From: Microbaculum marinum
GTDB lineage: Bacteria > Pseudomonadota > Alphaproteobacteria > Rhizobiales > Tepidamorphaceae
NCBI RefSeq assembly: GCF_042646165.1
Contig: NZ_JBHRTC010000029.1
Length of the DNA stretch: 64,000 nt
Strand: one strand, 5' to 3'
Below, one piece after another: positions 59,875 to 64,000 of this stretch. Position numbers and translations under genes: made by a program. A model generated the notes under the pieces. The model made no database searches. It had not been told where the DNA came from and saw only the letters and a program-made list of their open reading frames with translations. Numbering within the stretch: the first letter of the stretch is position 1; the number at the start of each line of letters is the position of its first letter.

Positions 59875-61824
59875 GTGACGATACTGCTGGTGGGCCACTG
59901 TCAGGCCCGGCCGATGCAGGAGTGCCTATCCGCCATGACCGGTCTCGATGTCGAGCCGGTCAACCTGCAGCAATCACGGTGGCCGGGGGTGGATCAGAAC
60001 GAATGGTTCGCCGATCTCGCATCGAGGGCCGCTGCCGCCGATCAGATCTATGTCCTGAACGTTATCTGGAACCTCGTCAGTCGTTTCCTGCCGATCGAGA
60101 AGGTGACGCTGATTCCCACGATTCGCTGCGACGCATACCACCCGGACGCGACCTTCGTGACCGTCGGCAAGACCCGCATCCCAAGCGTGGCGAATCTGGA
60201 CCATTCGAAGCTTGCCGTCTTCGCATGGTGCCAGGGGCTCAGTGCAGGGGATACGGTGCGGCTGTTCACGCCGGACACGTTCAGGCGGATCGGCTACACG
60301 GACGCCTGGCGCCATACGTCGGCATACGCGAAGTCGCAGGAGGAACGCACCGGCTGGCCGATGGTCAGACAGTACGAGGCCTGGCGGCGCGGCCCGGCGT
60401 TCATGCTGAACCGGATGCATCCGAAGTTGTTCGCTCATGCCCAGATGTGCCGCATGCTGGCGGCGCGGCTGGGCCTGAGGACCGTCTTCGATACACCCGA
60501 GAACTATCTCGCTGACCCGCACGGTCCGCTCGTCGGCTGGCCGGTCTATCCGGGAGTCGCCGAAACGTTCGGTCTCGAGGGCAACTTCCAGTTCTTCGTG
60601 CCGGAAACCTTCAGGGCCGACCTCGGCCTGACCGTTCCGGCCCTGGATCTGGAGGGCTATATCGAACGCTGCTTCGAAGGCTACGCAAGATTTGACCGCG
60701 CAGAACTGGCGGCAAATGTGGGGAAGTGGCCGGAGTTCGCGGACTTCGACACCCGGCGGTCCAGACCGGGGCAGACTGCGGCTTCTCCGGTCAGGGACAA
60801 GGATCGTCATCCCTATACCGACATCCCCGATCACCAGCACTTCCACCGCGCGCTCGCCGGCATCGACATGTCGGAGCTAGACCCCGTCGTCAGCACCAGG
60901 TTCAGCATCAATGCTCAGGACAAGGTCGCGACCGCCGGCAGCTGCTTCGCCCAGCACATATCGGCAGCCCTCACCGCGGAGGGGCTGGCCTTCCTCAATG
61001 CCGAACCGGCGCCACCGGACATGGCCGAAGACGACGCGCGGGCGCATCAGTACGGCATCTATTCGGCCCGCTACGGCAACATCTATTCGCCCCGCCAGTT
61101 GCTGCAGTTGTTCGACCGTGCTTTCGGCCGCATTGCGGAGGACGAGGAGGTATGGCAGCGGCCGGATGGCCGCTATGCGGATCCGTTCCGGCCCACGGTC
61201 GAGCCGGGCGGCTTCGAGAATCCGGATGACGTCCTGAAGGCTCGCCGCTCGCACCTGTCGGCGGTTCGGGCGATGTTCGAACAGCTCGAAATCTTCCTGT
61301 TCACGCTCGGCATCACAGAAGCCTGGAGGCGCAAGGCCGACGGCGCCGTCTATCCCGTCGCCCCCGGTGTGGCGGCGGGCCGGTACGACCCTTCCGTTCA
61401 CGAGTTCGTGAACTTCACGCTGGACGACGTCGTGGCCGACTTGGAAGCCTTCTTCCAGCGGCTGCGAGACGTCAATCCGAAGGCGCGGCTGATTCTGACC
61501 GTATCCCCGGTCTCGCCGGTCGCGACCTATGAGACGAAGCATATCATCAGGGCGGCCACCGGCATGAAATCGGTGCTGCGGGTGGCCGCGGACATCATGG
61601 CCGCGCGTCATGAGGACTGCGACTATTTCCCGGGCTACGAGGTGGTCGCCCACCCTGCGAGCCGCGGAACCTATGTGGCGAACGACCTGCGCACGGTGAC
61701 GCCGGAAGGTGCCGCCCATGTCGCCCGGCTGTTCCTCAAGCACTACGCGGGCAGTGGTTCCGGGCGGAGCGCGGCCCGCGATGACGACGAGCCGGTCATC
61801 TGCGATGACGAACTGTTGCTGTAG
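59875..61824 (+). CDS. WcbI-like and GSCFA two-domain protein
   Basis: 649 aa from a GTG at 59875 with GGGAGG 7-8 bases upstream; the protein then begins MTILLVGHCQARPMQECLS. The N-terminal part (about 1-300) resembles WcbI-type polysaccharide enzymes, with the GHCQA motif. The C-terminal part (about 320-640) is a GSCFA domain, with AGSCFAQHISAAL near 354 and the SGNH-hydrolase-like layout (VSPVSPVATY, YFPGYEVV). A role in capsule or exopolysaccharide modification is likely. No other glycan genes are nearby. The upstream in-frame extension to 59644 lacks homology and is not used. Confidence 0.85.
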   Translation: MTILLVGHCQARPMQECLSAMTGLDVEPVNLQQSRWPGVDQNEWFADLASRAAAADQIYVLNVIWNLVSRFLPIEKVTLIPTIRCDAYHPDATFVTVGKTRIPSVANLDHSKLAVFAWCQGLSAGDTVRLFTPDTFRRIGYTDAWRHTSAYAKSQEERTGWPMVRQYEAWRRGPAFMLNRMHPKLFAHAQMCRMLAARLGLRTVFDTPENYLADPHGPLVGWPVYPGVAETFGLEGNFQFFVPETFRADLGLTVPALDLEGYIERCFEGYARFDRAELAANVGKWPEFADFDTRRSRPGQTAASPVRDKDRHPYTDIPDHQHFHRALAGIDMSELDPVVSTRFSINAQDKVATAGSCFAQHISAALTAEGLAFLNAEPAPPDMAEDDARAHQYGIYSARYGNIYSPRQLLQLFDRAFGRIAEDEEVWQRPDGRYADPFRPTVEPGGFENPDDVLKARRSHLSAVRAMFEQLEIFLFTLGITEAWRRKADGAVYPVAPGVAAGRYDPSVHEFVNFTLDDVVADLEAFFQRLRDVNPKARLILTVSPVSPVATYETKHIIRAATGMKSVLRVAADIMAARHEDCDYFPGYEVVAHPASRGTYVANDLRTVTPEGAAHVARLFLKHYAGSGSGRSAARDDDEPVICDDELLL

Positions 61825-62044
61825 GTGCCGGCCGGGACCCGCTTGCGGTCCGGCAGGAGAGTTCCCGGATGGCCGCGTCCGACGATAGCGGCGCCCTATA
61901 CTGTGCGGAGCGCCTTCCGGCCTTTCGATTGTTGCGTTCGGCGCGACAAGCCGTTGTCCTCGGGGGCGTTGTATCGCCGACATTGCGAACGACATGAGAG
62001 GCCAACATCCTCCAGACATCGTTATCGGCACAAAGAGGCACGCC

Positions 62045-62971
62045 ATGACTAGCGTTGGCATTCACCACGTCACCGCCGGCGCCACCAGCGCACGCGGCAA
62101 CGTCCGATTCTACACGAAGGAACTCGGCCTGCGGCTGGTCAAGCGCACGGTCAATTTCGACGACCCCACCACCTGGCACCTGTACTACGGCGATGCGACC
62201 GGGCAGCCCGGCAGCGTTCTGACATTCTTTCCCTGGGAAGGAATGCCTCGCGGCCGGCACGGAACGGGCCAGGCGGAGGAAATCGGCTTTGCCGTGCCCA
62301 AGGGTTCGATTGCCTGGTGGGCCGAGCGGCTCAGCGCCCGCAACATCCAGCACGACCTCCCCAAGAAGCGCTTCGACGAATCCTTCATTGCCCTGAAGGA
62401 CCCCGACGGCATGCTCATCGAGATCGTCGGCACCGACTGGGCGGGCGCCCTGCCCGGCCATGACAACGGTGACATCCCGCCCGAGCATGCCGTGCGGGGC
62501 TTTTCGGGAGTCTCGCTGTGGCTCGCCGACACCGAGGCGACGGCGGCCGTGCTGACCGACGTGCTCGGATTCAAGCCGGCCGGCGAGGCAGACGGACGTC
62601 AGCGGTTCGTTGCCGGCGACGGAGGACTCGGTGCCGTCGTCGACCTTCGCAGGGTCGACTGGCAGCGCGGCGCATTCGCGGGCGGCATAGTCCATCATGT
62701 CGCCTTCCGCGCCGAAGACGACGCTGCCCAGGAGGAGATGGCGAAATCGCTGCGCAGCAAGGGGATCGGAACGACGGAGCAGAAGGACCGCAACTACTTC
62801 CGTTCGGTCTATTTTCGCGAGCCCGGCGGCGTCCTCTTCGAGATCGCAACCGACGATCCCGGTTTCGCGATCGACGAGCCGGTCGAGTCTCTCGGGCAGG
62901 AACTGCGCCTGCCGGAATGGCTCGAGCCGAAGCGCCAGCAGATCGCGGCCGCGCTGCCGCCATTGGAGTGA
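62045..62971 (+). CDS. mhqO: ring-cleaving dioxygenase-like VOC protein (MhqO-like)
   Basis: 308 aa with two vicinal-oxygen-chelate modules (about 3-135 and 150-285). VGIHHVTAGATSARGNVRFY, the metal-site His and Glu in GIVHHVAFRAE and VLFEIATDD, and the conserved RLVKRTVNFDDPTTWHLYYG match MhqO/YfiE proteins. In Bacillus, MhqO helps detoxify quinones and is paired with the MhqD esterase, as here (4 bases between genes). The start ATG is at 62045. Confidence 0.87.
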   Translation: MTSVGIHHVTAGATSARGNVRFYTKELGLRLVKRTVNFDDPTTWHLYYGDATGQPGSVLTFFPWEGMPRGRHGTGQAEEIGFAVPKGSIAWWAERLSARNIQHDLPKKRFDESFIALKDPDGMLIEIVGTDWAGALPGHDNGDIPPEHAVRGFSGVSLWLADTEATAAVLTDVLGFKPAGEADGRQRFVAGDGGLGAVVDLRRVDWQRGAFAGGIVHHVAFRAEDDAAQEEMAKSLRSKGIGTTEQKDRNYFRSVYFREPGGVLFEIATDDPGFAIDEPVESLGQELRLPEWLEPKRQQIAAALPPLE

Positions 62972-62975
62972 TGCC

Positions 62976-63599
62976 ATGAGCACGAAAGACCTCGGTTTCG
63001 TCCACCGCTTCGAACGCGGAGAGAACGGCGCCCCGACGCTGCTGCTGCTGCACGGCACCGGCGGCGACGAGACCGATCTCATCCCGCTGGCCCGGCACGT
63101 CACCGACGGGGCGACGATCCTGTCGCCCCGCGGAAAGGTGTCCGAGAACGGCATGCCACGCTTCTTCAGGCGCTTTGCCGAAGGCCAGTTCGACCTGGAA
63201 GACGTCGCGGTCAGGGCGGACGAACTGGCCGACTTCGTCGCTGCGGCGCGGGAGAGCTACGGCCTTCCCGCGCCCGTCGCGGTCGGCTTCTCGAACGGCG
63301 CCAACATCGCTGCGGTGACGATGCTTCGCCGCGCCGGAGTCCTTGCCGGCGCCGCGCTGCTGCGCGCGCAGCCGGTGCTGGTGCCAAAGGAGCCCGTGGA
63401 CCTGGCCGGAATGCCGGTGCTTATCCTGTCGGGCGACCGGGACCCAATCGTCTCCGACTACGACAGCGCCGGCCTCGCAGCGGTGCTGGAGGCGGCCGGG
63501 GCAGACATACGCCACGAAACCGTTTCCGCCGGCCACAGTCTGACGCAGACGGACGTCGATCTGCTGAAGGGCTGGCTCGCGGGCCTGTCTTTGGTGTAG
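62976..63599 (+). CDS. mhqD: MhqD-like carboxylesterase
   Basis: 207 aa alpha/beta hydrolase from the ATG at 62976. The oxyanion LLLHGTGGDETDLIPLAR, nucleophile elbow GFSNGANIA, acid in SGDRDPIVS and His in SAGHSLTQTD form a full triad. It is typical of the YodD/MhqD carboxylesterase group. It follows mhqO at once, so the pair is probably one transcript for quinone or aromatic electrophile defence. Confidence 0.87.
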   Translation: MSTKDLGFVHRFERGENGAPTLLLLHGTGGDETDLIPLARHVTDGATILSPRGKVSENGMPRFFRRFAEGQFDLEDVAVRADELADFVAAARESYGLPAPVAVGFSNGANIAAVTMLRRAGVLAGAALLRAQPVLVPKEPVDLAGMPVLILSGDRDPIVSDYDSAGLAAVLEAAGADIRHETVSAGHSLTQTDVDLLKGWLAGLSLV

Positions 63600-63632
63600 G
63601 GAAGCCGCTCCCGGCCACAAGAGTAGCAGTTC

Positions 63633-64000
63633 ATGTCGCACGACGCCCCGACAGTCGGTATCGTCAGCCTCGGTTGCCCCAAGGCACTGGTCGATTCCGA
63701 ACGCATCCTGACGAAGCTGCGATCGCAGGGCTATGCCGTGTCGCCTGACTACGACGGCGCGGACGTGGTGATCGTAAACACCTGCGGTTTCCTCGATTCC
63801 GCCAAGCAGGAGTCACTGGAAGCGATCGGCGAAGCGATCGCCGAGAACGGCCGCGTCGTCGTCACCGGCTGCATGGGCGTCGAGGAAGGCCGAATCCGCG
63901 CTGCCTTCCCCGATGTCCTGGCCGTCACGGGCCCGCACCAGTACGAAGCCGTGGTCGGCGCCGTGAATGAAGCGGCACCACCAATCCACGATCCGTTCGT
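63633..64000 (+). CDS. rimO: ribosomal protein S12 methylthiotransferase RimO (partial, 3' end outside window)
   Basis: Radical-SAM enzyme that adds a methylthio group to an aspartate of ribosomal protein S12. The visible 122 residues hold the N-terminal MTTase domain with VGIVSLGCPKALVDSERIL, the cluster cysteines in CPK, VNTCGFLDSAKQES and VTGCMGVEE. RimO is preferred over MiaB because of the LGCPKALVDSE motif. The radical-SAM and TRAM domains lie beyond the window edge. The gene starts 33 bases after the MhqD-like gene. Confidence 0.93.
   Translation, partial: MSHDAPTVGIVSLGCPKALVDSERILTKLRSQGYAVSPDYDGADVVIVNTCGFLDSAKQESLEAIGEAIAENGRVVVTGCMGVEEGRIRAAFPDVLAVTGPHQYEAVVGAVNEAAPPIHDPF

Overview
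The window is ordinary-looking chromosome from a GC-rich alphaproteobacterium. The evidence is the proteostasis block clpP-clpX-lon-hupB running into tRNA-Val, tRNA-Asp and the complex I operon, the glnB-glnA pair behind a sigma-54 type promoter, a mixed iscS/suf iron-sulfur operon with an Irr-box-like operator, and a LiuR-type leucine catabolism operon. A Rhodospirillales-like lineage is my best guess; the genus cannot be read from the sequence. I saw no phage, transposase, integrase or CRISPR array.

Layout. 1-10.9 kb (mostly minus strand): nuoB (cut by the window edge) and nuoA; a plus-strand lipoprotein; tRNA-Asp and tRNA-Val; hupB, lon, clpX, clpP and tig (trigger factor), then tRNA-Leu and a bifunctional NAD(P)HX repair enzyme. 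The trigger factor ends in a striking His/Asp-rich tail. 11-17 kb (plus): glnB-glnA, then about 1.1 kb of non-coding DNA with a tandem array of terminator-like hairpins and an orphan terminator, a small membrane protein, and parE. 17-20.5 kb: alpha/beta hydrolase, DEAD-box helicase, soluble diguanylate cyclase. 20.5-27.9 kb (minus): one Fe-S assembly operon, transcribed iscS-like, sufB, a small ABM-like gene, sufC, sufD, sufS, sufT, sufA, with no iscR. 28-38.4 kb: hydrolase, methylcrotonyl-CoA carboxylase beta subunit, small secreted and membrane proteins, rhodanese, DUF218 protein, EamA and APC transporters, aldo/keto reductase, and a CDF metal exporter with an extended C-terminus.

38.4-42.5 kb (minus): three tandem membrane-bound diguanylate cyclases, each exactly 386 residues. 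42.6-46.5 kb (minus): leucine/isovalerate operon (MerR-type LiuR, thioesterase, AidB-like dehydrogenase, isovaleryl-CoA dehydrogenase) with a 22-bp dyad in front. 46.6-52.9 kb (minus): GH25 lysozyme-like lipoprotein, a GNAT / DegT aminotransferase / Gfo-Idh-MocA dehydrogenase set that may make an amino sugar for lipid A, MgtE, and an FAD oxidoreductase. 53-64 kb: tRNA-Leu, lipB, acylphosphatase, GFA protein, cfa, pccA, MgtC/DUF4010 membrane protein, a WcbI-GSCFA fusion-like protein, an mhqO-mhqD-like pair, and the start of rimO.

Most gene identities are secure from family motifs. Promoters, operators and the non-coding RNA candidate are pattern-based inferences. Domain positions are estimates by eye.
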